From: CAYVFC01 sp964450715
GTDB lineage: Bacteria > Myxococcota_A > Polyangia > Polyangiales > JAFGIB01
Length of the DNA: 64,000 nucleotides
Direction: 5' to 3'
Assembly: GCA_964450715.1 (NCBI GenBank)
Contig: CAYVFC010000009.1
Location: 1-64,000 of the forward strand
Positions 9,230-17,487 of the stretch are shown here, one piece after another. Within the stretch, counting starts at the first letter, position 1; each line of letters begins with the position of its first letter. The notes below the pieces were generated by a model, which had not been told where the DNA came from, did no database searches, and saw only the letters and a list, made by a program, of their open reading frames with translations. The position numbers were made by a program, and so were the translations under genes.

Positions 9230-9276
9230 AAGTGGTGGGGATTATTGTTCTTTCCTCCTCCTGTCGTCAAGTGAAT

Positions 9277-10488
9277 TTAGCGATCCCCAGTCGGATCCCC
9301 AGTCCTGGTCCCAGTTTTAGTTCCAGAACCTGCCTTGGAGCCGGCTCTCTTCTCAGCCTTTTCCGATGTTGTCTTCGCCTTCGTCACCGGCGAGATAAGC
9401 TCCACGATCCCTGCCACCGCGGCCCGCTTCTCCTTGTTCTCGACAAAGCTGTAGTGCTCCGTCATCTCGTCGGTCACATGGCCCATCATGGCCCGCGTGA
9501 CCACTGCACTGGCCACCTGGCGGGATAGGTTGTTGAACGTGCGTCGTAGACCGTTGAGGGTCACACGGCGTTTTATTCCGGCGGCCTTTAGCACCTCGTT
9601 CCAGGGGCGCGAAACGCCGCCGCCGTTCTTGAGCAGCGTGCCTTTCTTGGACGGGAAGACCAAACCCGAGGCAAGCTGCTTCTGATTCTGTTTCTTGAGT
9701 AGTTGCCGGCGATGGCTTTTGAGCGCATCGACCAGCATCGATTCGATGGGAATCCGCCGGATCTGATCGATCTTGAGATCCTTGACCACCCTGCCGCGCC
9801 ACTGGGCCCGGCGGTACACGATCTCGCCCTGGTCAAGATTCACATCCGACCATTTCAGAGCCGTAACCGCGCCAAAGCGGGCGCCGGTCAGCGCCAGCGT
9901 TGCGAACAGCGGATACCATTGCGGCTTCAGCTTTTTGCTCTTGTGTAATACGAGACCCAGTTCCTTCGCTGTCAGGCGATTGGAATCGTCCTCTTCCTTG
10001 GATCGCTTTTCGCGCACACCACGCACTCGCTCCACGGGATGGTTGGCGAGCTGAAGCTGCGCCTTGGCGTCCGCGAACATGTTTTTGACAACCCTCAGTT
10101 TCCCGTTGACGGTAGCGGGTCGGCCTTTCAGCTCGTCCCGCCACTTGATCACGTCGGCCGGTACGACCTTATCGACGTACAGCTCGCCCAGCCAACCCAT
10201 GTGGTCCAATGCATTTGCATATGTTAGCCGCGTAGACGGCGCCAGTTCATTCTTCTTCCCAATGAGCCACGAGTGCGCGAAATCGGTGACCTTCATTAGC
10301 GGTGCCGTTTCGATCTCGCCGAGCATCCCTTCTCGCAGAACCGCTCTTTGAGCGGCCGCGTCTGCGTAGCTCGTCGCCGCTACCACTCTTTCCACCTCTT
10401 TCTGCCTGCCCATGCGCGGATCCACCATGGTTGCCCGCACCCGATACCGGCCTTTTTCCAGTTTCGTTATCCCGGGGTATTGTTTCAT
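9277..10488 (-). CDS. Tyrosine-family site-specific recombinase (phage/island integrase)
   Basis: A DNA integrase of 403 residues. It has an N-terminal AP2-like/arm-binding part (KGRYRVRATMVDPRMG), a SAM-like core-binding domain (about 70-165), and a C-terminal catalytic domain. Catalytic residues seen are the first Arg in TLALTGARFGAVTALKW, the second Arg in NGLRRTF (the usual His of HxLR is Asn here), a His in MMGHVTDEMTEHY, and the Tyr nucleophile in the same segment. AGGAGG lies upstream of the ATG. The C-terminal 35 residues are a low-complexity Lys/Thr/Gly tail. It sits next to the tRNA-Gly gene and probably mobilised the accessory region to its right. Confidence 0.9.
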   Translation of the reverse strand: MKQYPGITKLEKGRYRVRATMVDPRMGRQKEVERVVAATSYADAAAQRAVLREGMLGEIETAPLMKVTDFAHSWLIGKKNELAPSTRLTYANALDHMGWLGELYVDKVVPADVIKWRDELKGRPATVNGKLRVVKNMFADAKAQLQLANHPVERVRGVREKRSKEEDDSNRLTAKELGLVLHKSKKLKPQWYPLFATLALTGARFGAVTALKWSDVNLDQGEIVYRRAQWRGRVVKDLKIDQIRRIPIESMLVDALKSHRRQLLKKQNQKQLASGLVFPSKKGTLLKNGGGVSRPWNEVLKAAGIKRRVTLNGLRRTFNNLSRQVASAVVTRAMMGHVTDEMTEHYSFVENKEKRAAVAGIVELISPVTKAKTTSEKAEKRAGSKAGSGTKTGTRTGDPTGDR

Positions 10489-11155
10489 TACTTCCTCCTG
10501 CTCTTACCCCGAGCGCTTCGTGCTTGGATACAGTCTTACGCGCCCGGAGAAAATCGTCCAGCGTGCTGCGTAAGTACAGCCGCCGCCTGCTGTTTCCGCC
10601 GTCCGGAACCAGGCGGCCGCGAGCGACCGCGGACCGAACGCCGGACGGCGTCATCCTGCAGTATCCTGCCGCCTCGGCCGTGGTCATCCATTCGGTTCTG
10701 ATCGATGTATTCTGAACCGGACCTCGACCGCATTGCCCCTCCTGGCTGTCGGACGTCGGGTGGCACCATTCGGGTCGCCGCCCCTTTTCGGAACCGGGCT
10801 CCCCGGAAACCACTGCGGCGAGATCCCGCTCCTTGAACAGGGGAGCCTCTCCTCGCTTCCCGACGGCGGAAAGCACGCCATCCCGAAGGGAGTCCAAGAT
10901 CTGCTCCTCGGTGCCGCCGAGATGCCGGGCCGCCTCTTCTACCGAAAGTAGCTCCGGCAGACTGGCGAGCAGGTCTTGGAAGGCCGTACCGATGACCCCC
11001 CGATTCTTCGTCCGGCCGTTTCCTGGCCTGCCCGGGACGCCTTGTCGGCGGCAGGGATGATCCGTTTGCCGGCGAGCCCGACGCCTGGTAGAAAGCTTAT
11101 TGTGGATATCGGCCCTGGCCATTGAACACTTCCGGTATTCGAAGTGTCCGAGCAA
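10247..11155 (-). CDS. Putative DNA-binding protein with two HTH/excisionase-like modules
   Basis: A 302-codon frame upstream of, and overlapping, the integrase gene on the same strand. Two helix-turn-helix-like segments are visible: LLSVEEAARHLGGTEEQIL at about residue 70 and WMTTAEAAGYCRMTPSGVRS at about 155, the second followed by a typical wing with RRRLYLRSTLDDFLRA. This resembles excisionase or MerR-type modules. The last 80 residues lie inside the integrase gene in another frame and look non-natural, so the real C-terminus may be shorter or a frameshift may be present. The start is uncertain (ATG at 11155 or 11122). It is probably the regulator or directionality factor of the integrated element. 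Confidence 0.5.
   Translation of the reverse strand: MLGHFEYRKCSMARADIHNKLSTRRRARRQTDHPCRRQGVPGRPGNGRTKNRGVIGTAFQDLLASLPELLSVEEAARHLGGTEEQILDSLRDGVLSAVGKRGEAPLFKERDLAAVVSGEPGSEKGRRPEWCHPTSDSQEGQCGRGPVQNTSIRTEWMTTAEAAGYCRMTPSGVRSAVARGRLVPDGGNSRRRLYLRSTLDDFLRARKTVSKHEALGVRAGGSNETIPRDNETGKRPVSGAGNHGGSAHGQAERGGKSGSGDELRRRGRSKSGSARRDARRDRNGTANEGHRFRALVAHWEEE
11126..11147. promoter_or_regulatory. Inverted repeat, candidate operator in the divergent region
   Basis: Perfect seven-base arms ACACTTC (11126-11132) and GAAGTGT (11141-11147), eight bases apart. They lie between the minus-strand HTH gene and the plus-strand Cys-rich gene. This is the expected place for autoregulation by the HTH protein. 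There is no experimental support, and arms this short can arise by chance. Confidence 0.35.
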
Positions 11156-11156
11156 A

Positions 11157-12176
11157 GTGGGGATAAAAAAGGGACAAAACCCAGGAAATGTCGGCGGCCG
11201 GCCCCGGAACAGGCTTCTCGAACGCGCGGTGGCACTGGTCGACTACGTGGCCTGGACGGTCGAGCGGAGAATAGGGGGCCGCGAAACGTTCGTAGACGAG
11301 AACGTTATCTCGCGGCGCGCCAGGACAAAGGGCCGGCTACTACTGAGCGACGCGCGACTGCTCCTGGTCCGGATCTACCGGAGAGTGACAGGCAACGCCG
11401 AATACGGCTTCCACTCCTTTTGGAAGGCGGAAAAACGCTACATCGAGCGCTGGAAGAAGGAGGGGGGCCGCCCCTTTGACCTGACGCTTCCCGATCCACC
11501 CATCTGCGAGTGCGAACACCGCCATTGCGCCGGGCCCTGTCTAACGTGGGCCAGGCCCCCTATCCCCTGCGGTCGTCTCGTATCCGTGGACAAGCCCTGG
11601 TTTCTACCGGATCCCTGCAGGCCGAGCGAGAAGGTCTGTACGTGCCGCCACATTCACTGCGAAAAATGTGGCGTCGGCATCAGCGCCGACATACCGCACA
11701 CCTACATCTGGCCGGCCCATGTGAACCGCGTAAGCCTCGACGGGCTAGGTATCGAGCGAGAGTTCTTCGGCTGGCTTTGCCAAGAGTGCACTCCCGCGCG
11801 GGTAAAAACGCCCGAGCCCACCCGCAGAGAGCTGGAAGCCAATCGAGCCGCAGACCGCGGTCGGCCCCGCGGCTGCCCGAGCTGTGCCGGCGACGTCGAG
11901 CTCGAAGGCGATACCTACCGCTGCATTGGCCTGAGCGAGCGCGAAAACCAGAAGCTAATCGCCGCGCGAATACAAGAGGTCGAGTCCACGGTCATGCTCT
12001 CCCCCACCGGTCCGGAACCTCCGGAGAAGCAGAAGGCGATGCGCGAGGAGATAGTAGCTCGCCTGAAAAGAACTACCGGACCCCTCGTTCCCTGTGGCTG
12101 GACCGGAAAAGAAGAAGCGTTCGGCATCCAGACCTGGCGGGAAATGAAGCCCAAACGACGCAAGAAAGGGGCGTAG
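11157..12176 (+). CDS. Hypothetical Cys/His-rich protein with several zinc-ribbon-like motifs
   Basis: Not recognised. The 339-residue protein has an N-terminal basic helical part (about 1-110) and then many cysteine pairs: ICECEHRHCAGPC, VCTCRHIHCEKC, WLCQEC and CPSCAGDVELEGDTYRC. These suggest two to four zinc-binding modules and perhaps nucleic-acid binding. A charged C-terminus ends KPKRRKKGA. GTG at 11157 is a guess; the frame is open from a TTG at 11100. It lies in the accessory region beside an integrase and decayed transposon genes, so it is probably cargo of the element. Confidence 0.5.
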   Translation: MGIKKGQNPGNVGGRPRNRLLERAVALVDYVAWTVERRIGGRETFVDENVISRRARTKGRLLLSDARLLLVRIYRRVTGNAEYGFHSFWKAEKRYIERWKKEGGRPFDLTLPDPPICECEHRHCAGPCLTWARPPIPCGRLVSVDKPWFLPDPCRPSEKVCTCRHIHCEKCGVGISADIPHTYIWPAHVNRVSLDGLGIEREFFGWLCQECTPARVKTPEPTRRELEANRAADRGRPRGCPSCAGDVELEGDTYRCIGLSERENQKLIAARIQEVESTVMLSPTGPEPPEKQKAMREEIVARLKRTTGPLVPCGWTGKEEAFGIQTWREMKPKRRKKGA

Positions 12177-12363
12177 GCGCCGGGATTCGCCGGCTCACAC
12201 CTGTTTCCGGCACTAAGGGTGCTCCGGCGGTTCAAGAAAAGGAGAACGACGGGACGCCTGGTGATCGACTGTTTCGGCGTGGACTATTCGGAGGCGGTGC
12301 CGGCGGCCGCCTTCCAAGGTCTAGTAGGTCGGGCGCTTCTTGCCGTGCCGGAAAAACCGAAGC

Positions 12364-12799
12364 TCAATGCCACGAAATAGTGAATAATAACGGCCCGGCG
12401 TACTCGTTCACGCTCAGGCCCATCGGCAACTTGACCCTGTACGACCCGATTCCGGATGCGGTCAGCCTTCCCGAGAACTCCTTCGTGTCAGCGTCCCGCG
12501 GTAAGGCGATCAGCACCCGCTGAACCCCACGCTCCTGCAGGGCGGCCAGGAGGTCTCCAGAAACGGCAGTGACGTTGGTAGAACCGCGGGACCAGAAGCT
12601 CAGGGCGTCGAGCACCGTGGAGGTGACGATGACCTCCCCACAAAAGCCCTCGACGTTTCAGACGCTTGTTCGGCCCCGGCAGCGACAGGACCGGCAGGTG
12701 ACCCCGGCGATCCTTCTTGATAAGGTGTTCTTCTCAGGGTCGACGGCGAGGCCGGGACCCTTGTGGAAGGGGCATGTGCCGGTCAGGCCCTTCTTGGCG
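12364..12799 (-). pseudogene. Remnant of a transposon-type CHC2/Toprim DNA primase
   Basis: Reading leftward from about 12799, one frame encodes GTCPFHKGPGLAVDPEKNTL, a degraded CHC2 zinc-finger segment. A second frame encodes VLSLPGPNKRLKR. A third (12364-12615 and slightly upstream) encodes TVLDALSFWSRGSTNVTAV and GVQRVLIALPRDADTKEFSG and ends in MGLSVNEYA. In intact relatives these correspond to CHC2, LYLPGPHRG, ILCEALIDALTFW, the Toprim RVLIAYDRDEAGD and GMDANEYA. The sequence thus shows the right order with two frameshifts, a large internal deletion and loss of Toprim residues. The family assignment is from memory of these motifs. Confidence 0.65.
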
Positions 12800-12845
12800 G
12801 GCTTGAGGGTAGTGTAGGCGGACTGGGCAAGGCCGAGGAGGACGG

Positions 12846-13220
12846 TTACGGCTTCACCTCCTCCCCGTTGACCCCGAGCAGGATGTCCGCCTCGGTGTCG
12901 GGCCCGGTCTCGTTGTGGTGGGCCAGCAGCAGCCTCGGGGAGGCCTCGCCCGAGATCACGAGGTCGAGCAGCTGCAGCCGGGTCCCGACCAGGGCCAATA
13001 CGGCGCTACAAGCGTCCGGTGCGCGGGCTTGGTCGTGCGCGTCGCCCGCCGTCCGGTGCCGGGTCGCGTCGGCCAGCATCCGGGCGGCCTGGACCGCGTC
13101 CCGGAGGGCGTCCAGCTCGTAGCGGAGGCTGACCGCTTTCGGGGGGCTGGCCTCGGGGTCGGGGGTATCTGAATAGGGCTGCGCGCCGGAGCGCGAATTG
13201 ATACGCTTCCGTCCGTCCAT
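12846..13220 (-). CDS. Hypothetical small protein upstream of the primase remnant
   Basis: A 124-residue frame with a good ribosome site (AGGAGG nine bases before the ATG). The central part is helical and Ala/Arg/Leu-rich: YELDALRDAVQAARMLADAT, then CSAVLALVGTRLQLLDLVIS. No catalytic motif is visible. It precedes the CHC2/Toprim remnant on the same strand, and similar small proteins accompany that primase in mobile elements, so it is probably a surviving accessory gene. Function unknown. Confidence 0.5.
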   Translation of the reverse strand: MDGRKRINSRSGAQPYSDTPDPEASPPKAVSLRYELDALRDAVQAARMLADATRHRTAGDAHDQARAPDACSAVLALVGTRLQLLDLVISGEASPRLLLAHHNETGPDTEADILLGVNGEEVKP

Positions 13221-13587
13221 TGGAGCATGCCTCCTTTGGGCCAGGGTCCCGGGTGTTCCTGCACCGCGGGGCCCACTTGTTTTGGGGGCGAGATTGCCCG
13301 GTTTTTCTGGTTTCGAAGGCCTTTCCGCCAGGTCATGGATGGACCTGACGAGAATCAGACGGACGGGAGAGGCCAGGCATTCACACGCGACGGCATCTTG
13401 GCCTCCTGTTCCTGCGAAGAGGTTGGCCGTTTACCCGGCTATGGCGATGTACTCGGACCCCGGAAAACTTTTTCGGAACAAATAAAAACACCAAAAAAGT
13501 ACAAGAGTTTTCCCAAGGTCGCGTCCGGCGCTACGCACTGCTTCGCGAATATCATGAAAACCGGAAAAACACAAGACCTCCTGGAGA
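13221..13587. other. Gene-free stretch
   Basis: I see no convincing gene. The open frames here lack ribosome sites and natural-looking composition. The stretch 13470-13600 is visibly richer in A and T than its surroundings, and CCGGAAAAA-type strings recur at about 12350, 13553, 13592 and 17332, which fits a decayed mobile-element zone. Confidence 0.5.
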
Positions 13588-13656
13588 CTAGGCCGGAAAA
13601 ATATCCGCCGGCTTCACCGCCTCCAGGATGCCGAACTGCGGGGTGACCTGGATCAT
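13588..13656 (-). pseudogene. Truncated IS66-type TnpB (Orf2) start
   Basis: ATG at 13656 overlaps the stop of the upstream orf in an ATGA arrangement typical of IS66 orf pairs. It encodes MIQVTPQFGILEAVKPADIF before a stop after 22 residues. Intact IS66 Orf2 proteins begin with closely similar text (MI-x-P-x-x-x-x-I-L-VAVEPVDFRK). Only the first fifth remains, so it is a remnant. Confidence 0.5.
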
Positions 13657-14036
13657 GACCGCCGGCTCCAGAACGATTCGGCCAGGTCCCGGGCATCCAA
13701 CTCGCCGCCCTCGCTCAGCCGGATCACCAGCCTCGCCCCGTCCGTGTCCGAAAGCTCCGCTACCGGACCCGACGGCTGCCCGAACCCCATCAGCGGCGCT
13801 GCGCTGACCTCAATGAATCCCGGATGATCTCCTCGCGTGGCCCGGCCGCCGCCCCCGCCGCCCTCTTCAACGCGCTTCCTCAGCGAGTCGTAGTTCATCT
13901 CAACTCCCGCGCGGTCCAGTACACGCTGTGTAACCGCGCCAGCTCGGCCGCCCCTCCCCCATCTTCTCCGGCATCGCCGCGCTCTTTTTCCTCGTCCTGC
14001 GCCACCGCCCGATCCGCTGCTGAACCCGCCTGACAT
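13653..14036 (-). pseudogene. IS66-type accessory protein TnpA-like (remnant or divergent)
   Basis: A 127-residue frame. The middle (VTQRVLDRAGVEMNYDSLRK) resembles the N-terminal HTH of IS66 Orf1, and the end (ELSDTDGARLVIRLSEGGEL, then DLAESFWSRR) matches the usual C-terminal style of that family. The N-terminal 30 residues are Gly/Arg-rich and probably not native, so the 5' part looks degraded. It is followed by a truncated TnpB start. No TnpC transposase is nearby, so the element is dead. Confidence 0.45.
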
Positions 14037-14344
14037 CCGGCGGCAGCGCTGCCGACCCTTTCATTCTTCCCATGAGCCCCGCGAGGAGCTTCCGGCAGGC
14101 AGGCGCAACTCGCGGCGACGCGCGCCGTGCCCTCCGTTGTCCGCTTCGGCTGCGACAGCCAGCGCGAACCTCCGGTTATGAAGCGCGCTCGGTCGCCGGT
14201 CAGCCGGCCGATCAGGGCGGCGTTCGCGTCTTAAGCGTGAACGTCGTAGACCCCCGCGCGATGCGGGTCGCGAATCGACGCGATACGGGGGCGATCAGCG
14301 CGATTGCCACGTTCGGGTAACCGGCCGGCACTTGGTGGTTGGCG
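14037..14344. other. Gene-free stretch
   Basis: No supported gene or RNA was found. It lies between the IS66-type remnant and the XRE regulator and contains short GC-rich palindromes only. Confidence 0.5.
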
Positions 14345-14671
14345 TCAACCACCCGTGCGACGCCTATGCGTCCGGAGGCGCTTTTTGGCGGGCGGCGGCG
14401 GATCCACTCGCTGGGGCCGGCCGCGCTTCGGTTTCGCCCGGTCCGCGGGTGGCTCCAGCAAGGCCGCCGGCTCCACGCCCAGGGCCCTCGCGACCCTCAC
14501 AAGCGACTCTACCGAGAGGTTGACGCGGCTGCTCTCGATGCGCCGCAGGTACTGCACGGTCATTTTAAGCCCGTCCGCGAGCGCCTGCTGCGTGAGCCCT
14601 GCAGCCCGGCGCAGCTCGCGGACGCGCAGACCCACATCGGCGGCGACCTGCACTGGGGTGCGCTGTTTCAT
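14345..14671 (-). CDS. XRE-family helix-turn-helix transcriptional regulator
   Basis: A 108-residue cytosolic DNA-binding protein. Residues about 12-70 form a Cro/CI-type HTH: LRVRELRRAAGLTQQALADG, then TVQYLRRIESSRVNLSVESL and RVARALGVEP. A basic, proline-rich tail follows. The length suits a small repressor-like regulator. It points away from the two secreted-protein genes that start at 14758, leaving a short divergent promoter region, so it may control them; that is an inference from layout. Confidence 0.85.
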   Translation of the reverse strand: MKQRTPVQVAADVGLRVRELRRAAGLTQQALADGLKMTVQYLRRIESSRVNLSVESLVRVARALGVEPAALLEPPADRAKPKRGRPQRVDPPPPAKKRLRTHRRRTGG

Positions 14672-14757
14672 GCACCCCCACGGTCGGCTCTATTGACCCG
14701 CTAAAAAAGCAACTGATACATTTCTATTTCAGGCCCCGGACGCGGAGGTTGGATGAG

Positions 14758-15564
14758 ATGGTAGGGAAGCAATCCGGTTGGTTGTTGGCGTGGATGATGG
14801 CCGCCGCGGTCTTCTGGACGGCACCGATGGCTGCGGCACAAGCTACGAAGAACTCCGACGAAGAATACCAAAGCCTGATCAAGCAAGGGGTTGCGGAATT
14901 CGGCGCGGCCAACTGGGAAGAAGCCCGTTTGCTTTTTGGCCGGTCGCACGAAATCAACCCGAACGCTCGAACCCTGCGTGGTCTGGGCAAGGTCGAGTTC
15001 GAACTCAGACACTACGTTGCGTCCACCCGGTTGCTGGAGTCCGCGTTACAGGAAAGACGCAATCCACTTACCGAGGAACAGCGACAGGAGGTAAACGAAC
15101 TGCTGTCTCGTGCTCGCCGGTTCGTCAGTCTCTACACAATCAGGCTGAAGCCGCCGACTGCTGCCCTGGCACTGGACGGCATGCCCGCGAAACTTGAGCC
15201 TGGGGGATGGATCATGCTCGATTCCGGGGAGCATACGCTATCCGGCAGCAGTCCCGGGTATCGGACCAAAAGCCTCAAACTGGATGTACGCGGCGGCGAG
15301 GGAAAGACACTGTCGTTCGAACTCGAAGAGGGGACTTCTACTGCTGCTACTTCGACGGAGTCCTCACCGTTTCTAGCATCGACCGGCGAGGAGGACGAAG
15401 AGGGGGGTGTCCTTACGACGTGGTGGTTCTGGACGGCGGCCGGGGTGGTGGCTACCGGCATAGTTGTTGGCGTTGCGGTCGCGGCGAGCGGAGGCGAGGA
15501 GCGTCAAGCGCCCTTGCCAGGCAGCGGAGGGGTTGTGGTTTCCGCTCTGACGAGGATGCCATGA
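14758..15564 (+). CDS. Secreted TPR/PEGA-like protein with C-terminal membrane anchor
   Basis: A 268-residue envelope protein of a style common in Myxococcota. It has a signal peptide (WLLAWMMAAAVFWTAPMAAA). A TPR-like pair follows at about 40-110 (YQSLIKQGVAEFGAANWEEA). A PEGA-like beta segment (about 125-185, with LALDGMPAKLEPGGW) leads to a C-terminal hydrophobic helix (WWFWTAAGVVATGIVVGVAV). ATG at 14758 has GGAGG nine bases upstream; a TTG at 14749 is too close to it. It overlaps the next gene by four bases (ATGA), so the two are translationally coupled and probably act together at the cell envelope. Confidence 0.75.
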   Translation: MVGKQSGWLLAWMMAAAVFWTAPMAAAQATKNSDEEYQSLIKQGVAEFGAANWEEARLLFGRSHEINPNARTLRGLGKVEFELRHYVASTRLLESALQERRNPLTEEQRQEVNELLSRARRFVSLYTIRLKPPTAALALDGMPAKLEPGGWIMLDSGEHTLSGSSPGYRTKSLKLDVRGGEGKTLSFELEEGTSTAATSTESSPFLASTGEEDEEGGVLTTWWFWTAAGVVATGIVVGVAVAASGGEERQAPLPGSGGVVVSALTRMP

Positions 15565-17144
15565 GCGGCGCGTGCGGCCGATGTCTGCTTCTGGCTTGCT
15601 TTGCCGTTTCCATTACGGCCGGGTGCAGCAAGGAGACCGTCGCGAGAACCCAGGTGATGGTGGTGGTAGACGCGGAACCGGGCGTTCGGGCGGAGACGTC
15701 AGGTCTACAGATCGTGGTGAAGGGAGGGACAGACGAAACCGCCTTGACGGAATCCTACAACCACACGATCCCCGATGGTTCCGCGGAAGACCTGGTATGG
15801 CCTTGGAAGATAGCCGTGGTGCCCGCGCAGGGCGATCCCGAGCGTGTTTTCGAAGTAGAGGTGACGGCGCTCGATGCCGGCGGTGGCGGTATCGCCCGCG
15901 TTCGCGCGATCAGCGGCTTTCTTCCGAACAAGACCCTCATGCTGACGCTCAAGTTCGATGACGCTTGCCTCGGAAAGTTGGACGACTGCGGTGCGACCCA
16001 GACCTGCAGCGCGGGCGAGTGCGAGGACGCGCACGTGGACGTCGGTACGCTTCCGCCCTACGGCGATGGACAAGATACGCCCGATGACTTCGACAACGAC
16101 GGTGGTGTTTCGCTGGATATCGACGCCTCCGCGGAGCCTGTTGAGGATGGCGGGGGCGGCGGGTCAGCCGGGTCGGACGCGGCGGTGGAACCGCGCATAG
16201 ACGGCGGTACGGACGGGAGCACTGTCTATACCGACGCCGACACGAACGATGGTTCTACCGATGTAGCGATCGAGTTTCCTACGGCACCAAACATCGATAC
16301 GTCGGCGCTGGATCTGGACTCGGCTCCAACAGCGGAGGTGACCTGCGGTGATCTGGCGATCGATACGACCGGACCTTCTCTTATCGGGTGGTGTGGCGAT
16401 TCTCCGACGACGGTCGTCCAATCTCAGGACGGCGGGCCGGAGGTCGTCGTTCTCGCCTTCAAATCGTTGGTCCTTCCCGCTGGTAAGACCGTTCGTGCTG
16501 TTGGTTCACGGCCCGTGGCGCTTGTGATCGCAGGCGACGCAACGATTGATGGTATCATCGATGCGAGTGCCGATGGCACGACGCCGGGAGCGGGCGGAAA
16601 CGTAAGTTGCACTGTAGGGACCCCGGACGACGGGCGCGGCGGCGGGGGCGGTTTTGGAACACGCGGCGGAGGTTACTTGGATAACGCGGGCGATCCAGCC
16701 GGCGCGGGTCAAGAAGAGGGTACCACCGACCTTGTTCCTTTGCGGGGGGGATGTGCGGGAGGGCTGCAAGAGGAGGGCTGTTTCGGGTTATCTTCGTCAT
16801 CACTCGCAGGCGCCGGCGGGGGAGCGGTGGAACTTGTCGTAGGCGGACGACTGTCAGGAGCGGGAGAGATTCGAGCAAACGGCGGTATTGCCAGCGACGG
16901 CAGTTTAACGACCAAGGCCGGCAGCGGCGGGGGCAGCGGGGGTGCGATACTCGTGTCGGCCGGTGTGTTCGACGACACGCTGCGGCTTTCCGTCCACGGC
17001 GGCAATGGAGGTCCGGGTGCGGCCTTTGGTGGTCAGCCGGGCGTGACCGATCCATCCGACGTCGGCGTGGCTGACGTCGGTTCCACCTCCTGCAACGCTC
17101 CAGGAGCCGGCGGTGGTTACGGAAGAATCGTTGTACTCCCCTAA
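15561..17144 (+). CDS. Gly-rich surface lipoprotein
   Basis: A 527-residue lipoprotein with lipobox ITAGC (Cys 22). The first 130 residues form a beta-rich domain followed by a short Cys motif (DDCGATQTCSAGECEDAHVD). An acidic Asp/Gly linker follows (about 150-235). A C-terminal Gly-rich beta domain carries repeated GGGG and GGxGG units and ends GGGYGRIVVLP. The architecture is frequent among uncharacterised Myxococcota surface proteins. The start is set by the lipobox and the four-base overlap with the upstream gene; the frame is open from 15207. The molecular role is unknown; adhesion or matrix contact is a guess. Confidence 0.7.
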   Translation: MSGACGRCLLLACFAVSITAGCSKETVARTQVMVVVDAEPGVRAETSGLQIVVKGGTDETALTESYNHTIPDGSAEDLVWPWKIAVVPAQGDPERVFEVEVTALDAGGGGIARVRAISGFLPNKTLMLTLKFDDACLGKLDDCGATQTCSAGECEDAHVDVGTLPPYGDGQDTPDDFDNDGGVSLDIDASAEPVEDGGGGGSAGSDAAVEPRIDGGTDGSTVYTDADTNDGSTDVAIEFPTAPNIDTSALDLDSAPTAEVTCGDLAIDTTGPSLIGWCGDSPTTVVQSQDGGPEVVVLAFKSLVLPAGKTVRAVGSRPVALVIAGDATIDGIIDASADGTTPGAGGNVSCTVGTPDDGRGGGGGFGTRGGGYLDNAGDPAGAGQEEGTTDLVPLRGGCAGGLQEEGCFGLSSSSLAGAGGGAVELVVGGRLSGAGEIRANGGIASDGSLTTKAGSGGGSGGAILVSAGVFDDTLRLSVHGGNGGPGAAFGGQPGVTDPSDVGVADVGSTSCNAPGAGGGYGRIVVLP

Positions 17145-17487
17145 CAGGGCCCTTCCCGAAGTCCCCACTCCAACGGCACCGGACGCCCATGCACCGCTCT
17201 CGTCCACGAAGAGCCGGGTTCCGTCGCGGGCGAGTACCTACCTCGAAGCCAAGGCCCGGCGTCGCCCTCACCGGGCCGGAGGCCGTCCGCAAAACCTCCG
17301 AATTTTCCGTCTGGGTCTTTTCCGCTATGCCGGAAAAATCTAGGCCCAATATCACGAAATCACGTTTAATATCATATTCTTATACGATTTAACCCTCTAT
17401 GCCGGAAATGTTATCTTACAGTACATCTCCTCCTGTCGGCCTGTGTGAATTCTGAAGTTTAATCGCCCCGAGCTCGTCCCCCTACAC
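17145..17487. other. Gene-free, AT-richer intergenic stretch
   Basis: No supported gene. About 17330-17460 is clearly AT-rich compared with the rest. It contains two copies of TATGCCGGAAA (about 17327 and 17399) and the twelve-base string CTCCTCCTGTCG (17427-17438), which also occurs at 9255-9266 beside the integrase. It may be the far junction of the integrated element and may hold the promoter for the gene at 17488. Confidence 0.4.

Noticed and set aside
13227..13646. 139-codon plus-strand frame in the accessory region
   Set aside because: No SD, no recognisable segment, and it crosses the AT-rich decayed zone; more likely chance.
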